Part shown: in pieces, positions 22,826-36,100 of the stretch
How positions within the stretch are numbered: position 1 is the stretch's first letter
Layout of the letters: each line of letters starts with the position of its first letter
Assembly: GCF_932526225.1 (NCBI RefSeq)
Contig: NC_064035.1
Span: 7,749,501 to 7,813,500 of the forward strand
Reading direction: 5' to 3'
Length of the DNA stretch: 64,000 bases
From: Nematostella vectensis
Lineage: Eukaryota > Cnidaria > Anthozoa > Actiniaria > Edwardsiidae
Position numbers and translations under genes: made by a program
The notes under the pieces: generated by a model
Told to the model about the DNA's origin: nothing
Database searches by the model: none
What the model saw: the letters and a program-made list of their open reading frames with translations, nothing else

Positions 22826-23050
22826 TGAAGCGTTCTAAAATGCAGAATCAAATTGTGCTCATAGTAACAACCTTATTATTGCTATTGATCATTAGTGTTA
22901 TTATCTTCCTAATAATTCATTGGGTATTATATTTTTATATACACTATGAACATCGTTAAAAACATATTCAGCCTTAAAATGTCCCAAAAATAAGGCCCCG
23001 CCTCAACTGTAAATTTAACGTTCTTATAAAAAAGTGTATATAAGATGATA
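22826..23050. mobile_element. Dispersed repeat family, copy 1
   Basis: It shares ATTGCTATTGATCATT, TAATTCATTGGGTATTATAT and the end motif ACGTTCTTAT with copies at 38125-38545 (inverted, complete ends) and 60490-60690. This copy ends with AAAAAAGTGTATA. Confidence 0.75.
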
Positions 23051-23084
23051 TAATATACTTAATCAAAGCTAGCCATATCCAGCG

Positions 23085-23229
23085 GCGTAGCCAGGATTTT
23101 TAAAAGAGAGGCCCAAAAGGCCCTTTCAAGGCATTTTCTCCTGAATCTCAGATAATGTCTCATACATTTACTGTATTTTTGGCTGCTAAAAGGGGGGCCC
23201 GGCCCCCCCTGGCTACGCCCCTGGATATC
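23085..23229. mobile_element. Palindromic GC-ended MITE, about 145 bp
   Basis: ATATCCAGCGGCGTAGCCAGG at the left is paired with the inverted CTGGCTACGCCCCTGGATAT at the right. GGCC-rich segments lie just inside. Short palindromic repeat of the GGCGTAGCCAGG type. Confidence 0.75.
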
Positions 23230-24027
23230 GCATGGTGACGAATGAGCTGAACCGCTCAGTTCTCGCTCTCCAGTCCAGCCTCTCCGGTGCCTGAACTAAG
23301 GCTGTAACCATGGGAAACAGTGTTGCCATGGAAAAGGAGGCGCTCCATCGTATTCTCCCGTTGAAAAGCCATGGCTGATTACTTGGCATTGATAACTAGC
23401 ATGAATTTCAAGCTAAAAACAAAACAAAGTTCTGGTCCAAAATTCTTGTATGCGGGTTGGTGAAGGATGGTTTAGGGGTGGGGGGTTGGGATGGTGGTTT
23501 TGGGAAACAGGGGGGTAACTGGCCTGCGGCGGTTAGGGGAAATAGAAGCTTGGTAACCAATGCCTTCTTTACTGTATGTAATAAATAATTTAATTTAAAA
23601 TCCTCTTTTATGTTTGGATGACAAACTGTGTACCTCACATACCTTCTTGTTTCTGTATCGTGCCCCCCTCCCCCAGTAATCTGAGACCTGCTACGGCTAT
23701 AGTTAATTAAAGACTGCGAAGGAGCTAAATGAAGTTACAGATTGTATGCTGGTCGATTAGTAGATGCTACAAGATCAAAATACGAAATTATGAACTGCTT
23801 TTATTCATGGTCTGCATTGAAATAATGGAAAAAAAATTTGGGTCAACCCTCCCCCCCCCCCCAACCATAGACCGCCGCTGAATTGAGTCCGCGGGGATCT
23901 TCATCGCTAAATTTGAACATCTGACCATTCTCAGCAGTGATTCTCTTAGGAATTTGCGTATATTCCTATGCCTTCTTTATCTCTTGTATTCTCTGTTGCC
24001 TCTTCGTTGTGTAAATATTCATTCATT

Positions 24028-24033
24028 TTTATT
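24028..24033 (-). terminator. Candidate WDR75 poly(A) signal
   Basis: AATAAA on the minus strand, 78 bases past the WDR75 stop codon. It is the nearest canonical hexamer. A short 3' UTR is plausible but unproven. Confidence 0.4.
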
Positions 24034-24110
24034 AAAATATTCATTATCTGTACAAGTTATACAACTGTGCGCGTCCTCTATAGCTCGTGACAAGATCTTG
24101 ACATTTGTCT

Positions 24111-27100
24111 CTAGATAAACAAGCTTTTCATCCAGGAAAAATCATAAGATCCAATGTCTTCTTTATGGACCTTATGGCGGGTTTCAGTGCACGAGATAGT
24201 TGAATCAGCATCAAATCGGGAGATCGGAACTTGGGGACCTTCATCATCTGAGTCCAGCAGTTCCCCATCTTCATCTGAAGGGTTTACAAGAGAATATTGA
24301 TAAATACACCTAGTTGTTAAGGAAAACTGAACTTAAACAATTTTCACGTAAGCGGTATTTGAGTAAATGAGGGTTTTTGTCAACTTTTGAGATAGCAAAA
24401 GGAGGGATGCAGTCCTAATTGGGCCTCTAATCAATTTCCTCAACTTAGGGTTTCGATTATCTTATGACCAAAGAAAAATAAGAAAATACTAAAAACAAGC
24501 AAGAAGAATTTGATGCTGTTCACTATAAACATGTTGTCGTGATAATCTAGTTTAAGGTTAATAAAAGTAGGGTTGAATGGCATACAATCAGATGATATGG
24601 AGAACATTTAATTTATCATAAATACTTTTTATCTTTGTATCGCAGTGGACCCATCGACAAGTCTTTCAAAGTTATATGTTGAATAAACCTTTTGAATAGC
24701 AGGAGTAGGCTCACTTATTTCGAATGTGGGTCCCCATCCCCTACCTTGCCTTTAATTACATAACCCCTAACTGTTGGATCACACACTTTTTGCTTTTCTC
24801 TTCAAAAGACGTCCTATTTCGATAAAAATTTCCTATGAACTAATTGCATATGTACCTTCTGATTCCATTTCTTTATCGGTGTTCACCTCCATACTTGGGT
24901 TTTGACTGAAAAGAGAAAGGAACAAAGGCTTTTACCAAAAGCTTTCTTTACCCTCAACTTTACGGTTAAACTTCCACGGTGCATGAACCGGGGAAAACTA
25001 AACTATCATAAAAGAACTAAAAAATGGCTTCAATGGACGCGCGCTCCGGCTTTTGGCAGCTAAATAACAATGACAAAAATGATACTTATTCAGTCCTAAC
25101 CATTCAGCCAGAAATGTCAGAAAGGGCTTATTTTCATTGTAGTTTTTTTGTTATTTCTTTGTATTGTTTTTGGTGCGAGTTTCCCAATCAAAAAGTCACG
25201 TGATTTCTTTGTGCAAGTCGCCTAATGCGAAAGTAGAGGTTTGGTTCTCTAGTTTAAAATGCATGAGACGATGCGATTATTGTAAGGAATTCAAAGGATT
25301 TCATCATGCAAATATTACCTGTGAATAGCATCTGGGGCCAGCAGAGACTTAAGGAAGCTTGCGCAGAGCACGCTGACGGCTGGCAGTACATGAGCAGGGG
25401 TATTCATCATCTGACGCACGGTCGCCGACGTACGTTCTCCATAACTAGCTTTCTCACTGAGGCGGCACTCACTGACTTCTGAAAACAAATTCGGTTGAGA
25501 CACATGATCTTAGACAGAATTAAAGGCGATACGTCTTTATTGTAATGAAAGCCCTTTCATCATCGGTAGAATCCAGGTGACATCGCTTGGATGGCATAGA
25601 GTTGGCCTCTTTAGAGGCCTGTGGTGGTGAAAAGGGTTAACGAAGGCCAATCACAATAGCTATAGATGAACTAGCGTACACTCACAACCATAGTTGATGC
25701 TTCAGTTAAAACGATGTTTAATCCGCAAATTAAGAACTGTAGTCCATCTCAAACATCCTTTGTTAGCCACTATTTTGTCGTCCATCAAAGGACCAAGTGT
25801 GATACTAAAGTATCAAACTTTGTTTTTAGAGTTATTTCGAGATTTTATCATATTACGTGCCTCCCAATATTTACTGAAATCAATAACAAAGGTGTGGCTG
25901 ACAAGAGCTCTTCAAGTCCCACTTTCAGGGGTACGTACTGTATGTTGTCCAGCATTGACATACCTGCTCTTGAATCTTGAGAAAACATTTTGAGGAATTC
26001 TGCTCTCTGCTCAGCAATATTCTTCAGTATAAAAACCTAATGATTCAAAGATCACTTCAGATAATATAAGTGACCTTCTCTTTACAGATAACCATCTATC
26101 CTTGTCCATTGTGATGATGAACTGATAGATACACTCTATGGCGGCCATAGAGTATCTATCATGTACAGTTGTAGCAAAGCTGCAAAGCCTTCTCTAAATG
26201 CGGATTATCTAGTTCTTTAGCGATGAAAACCCAAACAATGCAATGCATTCTTTTGAATGCCTAAGACTGCCAAAGTTCCAACAAATGGATAGAGAAATGT
26301 CATAGCAAGTCACCTGCTCTACAGCCTTCTCCCCATCACCATCCCCATCTCTGTCAATAGTGAACAGCTCCTGAAGAAAAAAATACAAAATGGTTTAGCA
26401 CATCACTGTTAAATAAGTTGCTCTGGTCGTCAACTCCTGTTGCTGTTGTAGTACAGTCTACCATGCAAGAACTAGGCAAAGTGCAATTCTCCTGCAGCAA
26501 AAATTTAATATAGCTTTCCACACATAGGATTTTTTTTGTACTAAATATTCAGGTAGAACATTTAAAAGGTGCTAAGATTTTGGAGTACTTAAAACATGTT
26601 TATATATTATTTGGGATTTTCTGAGGCATAACAATCAGGAAAAGCAATAGCAATAGCTTTTAACTTATATTAACAAGGTTTCCAAATAAAATTCAATTAA
26701 AAAGCTAGAATACATTTAGCTGTGTTCTTTGCAATCAATGCAATCATATGGAAACAAGCCTTTAACTCTTGGTTGACAAACCTGCTTTTTAGTAAAAAAG
26801 TAGAGTTTAGACATGGGTATTGCCTTCTCTCTGTGTGTGGTGGCTGGTTTAGACTTGGGGTCAAAGGCAGCATTAAAAACCGGGCTTTTCTTGCTGACAC
26901 AGGAGTGCAGTCCAAGTGGGAGAGGGCTGGCTGGGTCGAATAGGTACACTACAAATAATTTACATTTCATTTTTTAAACAAATTGATATAGATGATAATG
27001 ATGCAGCTTCTGATATACTTCAATTGAATTACTTACAGTGCGTCTCTCCATCAAACACAATAAAAGCTGCAAAGTAGTTTGTGTTTGGGTCGGCTAAGAG

Positions 27101-30100
27101 CACTTTGACTTTAGCTTCTATTGCCCACATCACTAAAAGGAACCAAACACAACTTTAGTGACTTCCAATAAGAGCATAATAAAAAAACCAAAAATCAGTG
27201 ACAGCATAACTTACCTGTACATGTTAGAAGATTCCAGACCATAAGGAATCTTGTCGTGGCCACCATTAAAAAGTGTGAAGAGCCTTGAAAACCAAATGCC
27301 ATATGCCTGATGCAAAAAGCAGAACAATAACTTGATAGAAAGAGTATGGGTACTATAATCCGGCTATTAAAGTAATTATGTTGTGCTTTGCGACAAAATA
27401 ATTTATACATATACTGTAGTTCTTAGAAGAATCTATTTATGTGAACATTCCAATAAACACATGACAGTTTTCTTACCAAATTTTTTCATCAGGAAATGGT
27501 ATGTGCAAAACCTTTTGAAGTAAATTTGTTTCTGGTTTCCAAAGAGTTAAAACCTAAGAGAAAAAGTGTAAAAACATTATACAGTATTTCCAACCCACAA
27601 GCATGGCATCCAACATTGACACCAACAAATTAAACCCTTTGAAGGCAAGACTATACAGAGCAAACACTTTTAACAATGCCATCTCTTCAACAGTTTATGA
27701 CACCCACCACTGTACAATACCATCAACAACAGCCATGCAATACTGTACATAGCACCCCACATCACTAAGATATTATTGGGGGTGTACGTAAAACACATTA
27801 ATTCAGAACTTTCTTCAAACAATCACATTCAATTTAAAGTGCATCTGAAGAAATAAAAGCAATATCCTCCAAAACGGTTTATTCATCAAAGAATCTTTAT
27901 TACCAAAAATCACCGATTTCCCATTAACCCCAAGTTTTTTACAGCCCTTTGAATATACCAGTCTGTAAAACACCTACTTGCCCAGTCCCCTCACGGATAA
28001 AGCTCGAGTTGGTCCGAAATGAACACAAAATAAGGAGTTTTGAGCGAGCTCGCATGAATTTACGTGAGAGAAAACAATTTTGGCTACATGCGGCGTCTTT
28101 ACCTTGCAACTTTATTCGACGTGGAAATAAAGTGCTTTTCCTCTTGTTAGCGGGCTTAAAATGTAAATATAACCTTATACAGATATAAAACGTATATCTT
28201 TCTTGCACTTAAAGTAGCCACTTATTGATAATTCAAATGATTTTGCAATTTTGAAAGCATTTACTTTGCCAAAGTAGTTGTACGAAATGCTGCTCGCTAA
28301 AAGATGGGTCCTTTAGACATCGATCGAGGACCTACATTTTTTTTGCACAAACAGTGATATAATTTGCATTCACATTTTTGCTGTGTATGTAAACATCATA
28401 TTTTCTTCCATTTTCTGTCTTTTTGTCTTCTTTGTCCTCTCAGTGCTCTGACCAAATGTCAATATAAAGCATTCAATATGCACTTTTTAGACTAGTCGTA
28501 GATAAAAATGAAGACCCTTTAAGCCGTTTTATTTTTTCTTACCATTTCATCTCATCGTACTGCGTAACAAAAAACATGGCACCATTTTGGTGTGGGTAAC
28601 AGCAATTCCACCTTGCACAAAATGCCTGATTTTTTTTCTCAAAGTGGGGTCCTTTATGTATTTGTATAGATCACTGATAATTTCAATGATATACGATCCT
28701 CAAAACCTAGATGAAAAGCTAAAGAACCAACATTTTTTCGCACAAATGCGATATAAGATTTGCTTTAAATTTTTTTTTATGTAAAGTGCTCAGGAAAACA
28801 TCTTATAACTTAAGTACTTGCATTTCAAAATACTCATGTCAACATGAGTGTGAAAGCGGCAAACAGGTAAATCGTTTAATTTTATTTCAGGGCTGTATAT
28901 CCAGCCGTTTAGGGGACAATATCTGAATGTCAAACTTGCTGTGTTCAAACAAAAGAAGCGTAGAATCGAAGACCGAAGCGATGGAGTAATATTACGTAGG
29001 TAAAATTTTTTTCAAAAACAACAAAATATGTAGCGAACAGTTGTACTTGCGTGATATAACCATGAAATAAGACAACAATAAACTTTATGATGTAAGTTAA
29101 CGGATATAATTCCTTTTGTTCGTATCTACAAATATCACACTCACGATTCTACTGTTGTCAAACCATTTAGACGGCTGACAAGCTTCTTTTCCAGTTCCCT
29201 TTTCGCTTCCTGTATTTTTTGATATTTCGCCAGCCATATATAATTTCACAAATGCCTCGCCTTGGTATGGCTAAAATACATTTCTGTAGCGTTGTTGAGT
29301 CGCTTTCTCTGTCGCGATGTCACTGCCATCGCTTTCTCACTCGGCAGAGCTTGTCGTTTCACATGGAGAGGCGCTCATTTTCGTGAATGAAGATGTAGAC
29401 TGCGCGTGCGACCTGACAAGTTTGATTTCCGCACCACGCGCCCGCAATACGCTTGTCGGCCAGCGACAAAGGTGTTTCACAGACCGGTATATTCAAAGGG
29501 CTGTAAAAAACCGTGGGTTATGGGAAATTGGGACTTTTGGCAATAAAGATTCTTCAAGCATATAGGAGATATTAGATATCGATGAATGAGCCGTTTTAGA
29601 GGATATCGGTTTTATTCTTTCAGATGCACTTTAAGGTAGCAGCAAGAGAGCAAGATAAAGAGCAAGCACAGCACAAGTGAGAATTGGTCAAACACAAGCA
29701 CATGAAAATAAAGCAATTGCTTTCTCTTGCGCTTGCATTCCAGTAAGAATTGGAAAATTAGGTGTGCTGCGATTGCATCCTTGTCTGACCTTGCAATTAG
29801 CTTTTCTTGTTTATTAATGTGATCAAACCTGTTCATATGCTACTGCTAGAATCGTCCCATCTTCAGAGAAGACAGTACTAACACAAGGCATGTCATTGTA
29901 GTAGCCAATAGATTGACATGTCCATTCCTGCTTCTCTCCTGAGACGGAAAAGAACATGGTCAACATACTACCCCAAATTTGAACTTTTTCACAAGAAAGG
30001 TTGCACTTGAGAATCCATGTGTCACAACCCACAGTGGTTCATGGGTGATATAAAACTGGCTGGAACCTCTCTCTCTAAAAGCCATATGACTGTTAACAGG

Positions 30101-33100
30101 CACATTAAGAAAGCAATGCAGGTCATTGATGAATACCCAGGGGTTTTATTAAGTTTCAAAGTATAGGCGGTGGACATTGTTTAGTAGTTTTTTTTTTTTT
30201 TTTTTAAATAGACCTTGGATACCCCAGGTGCAACCTTATTTTTTCAAATAATGTTATACAGTCTATGGAATACCTGAGACAGTTGAAACTTGTTGTACAG
30301 ACCACATTTTGAATTTGCCATCAAGCCCAGCAGTTATGGCACGGGGTGGAGTCCCAGGCACTACTGCTGGTTGGAATTGGACTGCTACCACTGACTGGCT
30401 ATGAGGTGCATCAACTATGGTATTTACTGAATAGCTTTGGGTACAAGTATCAAAGATCCAAAACTTCAGCCTTGTTTCTTCAGTTGTGCAGTGGTCATTT
30501 CTGTGTTCAACCTGTAGACATAACAAACACAAAAAATGTATCTACTTCAACACTGTTCTAAAACTTATGCATGTTTGCAAACTACATTTAACAGTCCTAT
30601 GTTCCCAAACCCAGTGTGTGTGTGAACAAACATGCTACCCTATTGCACTTAAAAATAAAGTGTTGTGAAGTGTCACGAAAATTGGAATGCGTGAAATTAT
30701 GTGACTACACAAAAAGCCTTTGGGTGAAATGCCAACCTTTTAGCTTTAACATACCGTTGCCATCCAATCCCCTGTTTTACTAAATGCCACATGCTGAACT
30801 TGTGTAAAATATAATTTCTCATCATCAGTCTGTGAAACAAAGTTCTGCTTCACAACATCCACCTAAAAGAAGAAATCCAATGATCAATCACATGTTAAAC
30901 AATACATATTGTACATACACACACTATAGCTTATTTCCCCCTTATTGACCCAAGCAAACTTACCAGGAAAATTGTCTTGTCATCCCTGGGAAGGTAAAAC
31001 TGAAGAACTCCAGGCATGCAGTTCATGACTAGTGCCTGGGTGCGCGGGTCAAATACCAGATGCTTGCTCAAGTAAGAAGCTGGAAAAATGTGTTGATCAA
31101 CAGGTCACTATTGACGAGATATTGTAAGCCACAATGTCATCATTCTGAGAGGTATGCACACAACTATAAAGTAAGTTTTTACTGTGAGTTTCTTGGAAAT
31201 TAAATAAATAGTTGGAAAAGAATCTAGAAAATTATTCTTGTGCATATCACTCTAAATTTCCACAGGATTAGGCCAATCTATAGATTACGATTGAGCTGGT
31301 TGCAACTCATGAATTTTCAAGTGCAACAAAATAAGGCGGAATACTATTCAAAGTCATTAAGCAAACCCACCTTTTCTAAGACCCTGGATTGTATGCTTGA
31401 TGTTCAGGTCAACCCCAGAGATTAATCGTATAACTGAAGTTAAACAAAAACTTTGGTTAAGGTTACCATTCTATTAACTAGCAATTGGATTAATGCCCCT
31501 TACAACAACAACCAATTTATCAGTCTGTCTGTTTTGTGGCAATTGTTCCTTCTTTTCCCACAAACCAGTGATGAATTGAAAAGCATGTCCTGTAGCATGA
31601 CACGAGGGGAGAAAGGAAATCACAATGAAAGCACAGAAAGCTCTGCCAAGAGTGCAGTAGCTGTCTACCTGTCTGATGTCTTTTTGTCAGTAAATCTATC
31701 TGTATATACCACTGTCTGACTGTCTTTTTGACAGTCCATCTATTGGTACATAGCAAAGTCTGACTGTCTTTTCGCCTGTCAATCTATCTGAACATACCAA
31801 CGCCTGACGGTATTTTTGTCAGTCTATGTTATTTGTACGTACCATTGTCTGTGTGACTGACAACAATGCTCATATCATCAGCACTGCAAGCCACATTGGT
31901 GATAGGGGCTCCAAGTCGAGGTAAAAACTGTCTGGTGTGAGCCTGATACTGCCATAACACCAACACTGATTCCTCTCCTCCAGATAATAGGTAAGACCCT
32001 TATTAAAGAAATCATATAATCAGTAATTTGAAATTTCTGAATATTACACATCCATGCAAAGAGCCCTGTAATCAGTTAAAGTTCTTAAAACCTTTCACTT
32101 ATATCAATCTAGCCAAAACAAAGCATAAATAAACTTTCAAATTTTAAAAAGGGAATTGAATTTGATAGAAATTTGGATTTTCTACAGATCTTTGAAAATT
32201 TTCCTGGTCGCGCAAAAGGAGATTGAATCGAGTGAATGATTCCAAGTTTTGGCGGGAAAATCTCAAACAATGTATTTCCTTAAACCCATTAAAATTCAGA
32301 CATGGCAATACCACAAGATATTGGCGAATTATTTTCTATTGCAATGCTACCCACAATGAAGCGAAGAATAATTTAAAGTCGAGAATTGTATGCGAAAAAA
32401 GAAAATATCTTTTTGTTGTAGGTTTCAAAAACAGTGCACGCTCGTGAGAATGTCGCCATTTTTTATTGCAAATGCAGCACGCACGCACAATGCAAAAACA
32501 ATTCAGAGACTAAAAATATCTGCTAAATTTTGCAGATTTGTTTCCTGAAGTTAAATAATCAATTGACTACCAGGTTGAGATATAAAGATGATGGTAAAAG
32601 TTGTAACCACACATTGTTCTTCAGCAATAACTAAGAAGACATGAAGAAGGGAACTGGTTTAGAGCGTGCATTTGTTTTCTCACATGTAATTTGGTTGATA
32701 TCTTGGTCTACGTCACAAATGACTGGACTCGGGCCTTTCAGTTCACAGCCTTTTTTCCGAAGGTTGACCAAAATACCTCAATATTACAGATTTGAGTTAT
32801 TCGCGCGAACGCATGTTTTATAGGGTCCATTCGAACCACATACCATTTCAAATATGAAAATATATAGCATTGACAAAGTCTATCAACTCTGAAAGGTTAT
32901 ATGGACTTTAATTCTGAATAAGTTGGACACTGAACCTTGCAAGCCAAATATCAGAATTCAGTCAAATTCTTTGGCCCTTTAAATTTTGGCCATGTACTTT
33001 TGAGAAAACTTTTACAACAACAAAAAACAGATACCTCCCCCAGCTAGGTAAAACACAGCTGTAACCTAGAAGTCACAATGCCCTAAGCTTTCCAACAGTG

Positions 33101-36100
33101 TATTATTGTTTAATGATAAACAATAAAAAAAAAAGGCTTGGTTGATTGACATTCTTTAATGCCATGTACATGCCCATGCTCACAAATTTCAAATGCAAGG
33201 TGAACATTTTTTGTGGATTGTCCCATTCATCCCTTAGACTGATGCCTGTGTATGGTTATTCTGCATTATGGATTATTTGGCTTGTAAGTAGTTATCAAGG
33301 GAGGCACAGGCCAGTATAGGGGTGAATGTGTTAAGACCTATCACTCAACATACCATCATGGGTGAACTTCAATGAGGCCAACTGATGAGCATGCCAGTGG
33401 AGCTCCATTGTGATGGGTGATTCATTCTGTAAGCCACTCCTGTAGTCATAGGATTGTAATGGGTGTTATACAGTATGTAATAAAGGCCAATTGTACACTC
33501 ACACACAGGGCAAACCATGTCTTGTAAAACATAATTGTCAAAAGTTCTATGACACTTTTTTCTATCATAGATGTTCCAAAGAAAAAAACTCACCAAATAA
33601 TGATGCGACCTAACTGGTCTCCGGTAGCAACACATGACTTTGATGGATGAAAAGCCACACATGTGAATTGAGAACCTTTGTAAGAGAACCTACAATACAT
33701 TTATGTCATTGTTTATGGACCAGTTTTTGCTCAATAGCATATGTAATATGTATTATATACCCATTTCAATAAAGGTTGTCAGCGCAAACGAAAAATTGCA
33801 ACTGCCAAATGGCAGTTCTGAAAGGTGCTAATGGTAGTAATTATTTGTGGAAATGAAGGCCATGAATTAAAAAATGTGTCTCATACCTACACATAATGTT
33901 TTTAAAATTCTCAAAGCTTGTTCATAATAATCCAACCATTATTTAGTAAAGTGCTGAGAAAACAACCTCAACAACTTACTTTTTCACTTCTTTTGTTTTA
34001 AATTTAAACAGTCTGAGTTGTTTTCTTCCCTTTGAAATGAATGCTATTGTGGATCCCTGAAAGGAAAATTATCAACAACAAAATGTAAGTAAGCTTTCTA
34101 GAGCCTTCTCTAGAAAATAAAATAAGTAAACAAATCAATTCATGGCCATTCTACTAAAATCATTTAAACAGATAATGAAGATACTGCATGACTTAAATTT
34201 CACATAAATATCATTCAAGTCCAATAACAATGTAAAATGTAAAAATATTAAAATTTTCCTTTGGCCTGTCAGATATCAAATAGTCAGTCAGTCTGTTTTA
34301 CAATTTGGTTTCTAAATCTGCCAGTCACCCAATCCACCTATAAGTCTGCCACAAACTGCCATTGGCAAAACTATCACACACCACAAACTGACATTGTCAA
34401 AACTATCACACACCACAAACTGCCATTGTCAAAACTATCACACACCACAAACTGACATTGGCAAAACCATCACACACCACAAACTGCCAATTGGAAAAGA
34501 TATTACACACCACAAACTGCCATTGGCAAAACTATCACACACCACAAACTGCCATTGTCAAAACTATCACACACCACAAACTGCCAATTGGCAAAGATAT
34601 TACACACCACAAACTGCCAATTGGCAAAACCATCACACACCACAAACTGACATTGGCAAAACTATCACACACCACAAACTTCCATTGGCAAAACTATCAC
34701 ACACCACAAACTGCCAATTGGCAAAGATATTACACACCACAAACTGCCATTGGCAAAACTATCACGCGCACGCACACACAAACACACACTGTAAATATCT
34801 TGTTACTTACCTTATTATTGAAGGCTAATTGCGAGTGAGAATCATTCAAGTCTGTCACTTGCTCTACTTCTTCATCCAAATCCATTGTCTTTGTATTAAA
34901 TCTAGCAAGTTGGTATTTCCCTAAAAGATTACGAATAGAATCAAAAAGCCCAAACTATCGCGATCTTGTACCAGAACAATGAATACAGTACACCAAAAAC
35001 TGGAAATCGACTCTGCCAAATTTTCGTCTTTAATAAGACTTCTTCAGGGCAGACTGAAGAAGGTGAATCGTTACAAGCTTATTTACATAAGAATAGTGGC
35101 GCGAGACGCAAAAACATTACAACTGACAAAAACGCTGTAATGTTGTAATGTTTTTGCGTCTCGCGCCACTATTCTTATCTAAATAAGCTTGTAACGATCC
35201 ACCTTCTTCAGTCTGCCCTGAAGAAGCCTAAAAGATTACCATACAGAAGTAATCTAAACTTTGCATGATTGTAAAAGACTTTTTGCTCTACCGTAAGAAT
35301 ACATCTCTTTACCAAATATGTGTATACAAGCTATTTTCAAAACTATATCTTATAACAAATCAAAGATTTTTAGCAAATCAACTTTAGCCACAAAAGTGTC
35401 ATAATTTAATATGTTGTATACTGCCCAAAAACATGGTAAAAACGAATGTGAAATTTTTTATTGAGAACAAAGACCAAAAAATCTAAGGATTTCAGTTGGA
35501 TCTGTATTCATCAGTACTGTAAGCTGCATGGAGCAGTCTGCATCCTTTTTGACTGCTAGTCATTGCATGAATCTTTTTGCTACACAAAATTGTTGCAGAT
35601 TTTATACGTAAGCAAGACCTGTAATACTGTGAACACAAAAATAGGTGTAAAATGTTTATTTAAAAAATGTTTATTATACTGTATATTTTGCAAATCACAA
35701 GTGAGAATATAGACACTGAGACTTCTTGAGATATATTTTCACTTAACAGTTTGCAAATCTTGCATGTGATTGGTCAAAATATACATTCCATATATATATA
35801 TAAAATTCCAGCCAACGCCACTTTGTTTAGCTATCAAAATCTGATGAAAAGACAAAAAGTATATATCTATATATATTTCTTGAAAAGGACAACATTTCGG
35901 GAAACAGCTGTATATATATATATATATTTAATGTTCACAGTTTTACTGGTCACATGGGGAAACTAAGAAAATGGTGAAACTCATACTTGTCTCATCCTTG
36001 ATGACAGGAAATATGGAGTGTTCATGTGCTGGGTGTGTGTACAGCCGAAAAACAGGAGCATCTATTTCATATTTCTGGAATAAGAAAGCGCAAAGAACAT

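Larger units (their letters stand above)
22514..24110. other. Intergenic: SLX9 5' side to WDR75 3' end, no gene seen
   Basis: No supported exon on either strand. It holds the SLX9 promoter side, a dispersed-repeat copy (22826-23050), a palindromic GC-ended MITE (23085-23229), a single MITE end (23655-23700), a C tract near 23850 and the WDR75 3' UTR with a candidate poly(A) signal. Confidence 0.6.

Noticed and set aside
33354..33425. Alternative acceptor of WDR75 exon 8 at CTTACAG|AATG
   Set aside because: Using it puts TGA directly across the junction; the upstream acceptor CTACAG|GAGTGG keeps the frame and restores the conserved Trp.
34394..34838. 144-codon His/Thr-rich ORF
   Set aside because: Translation of the about 36-bp minisatellite in WDR75 intron 5; two frames give the same kind of repeat peptide.
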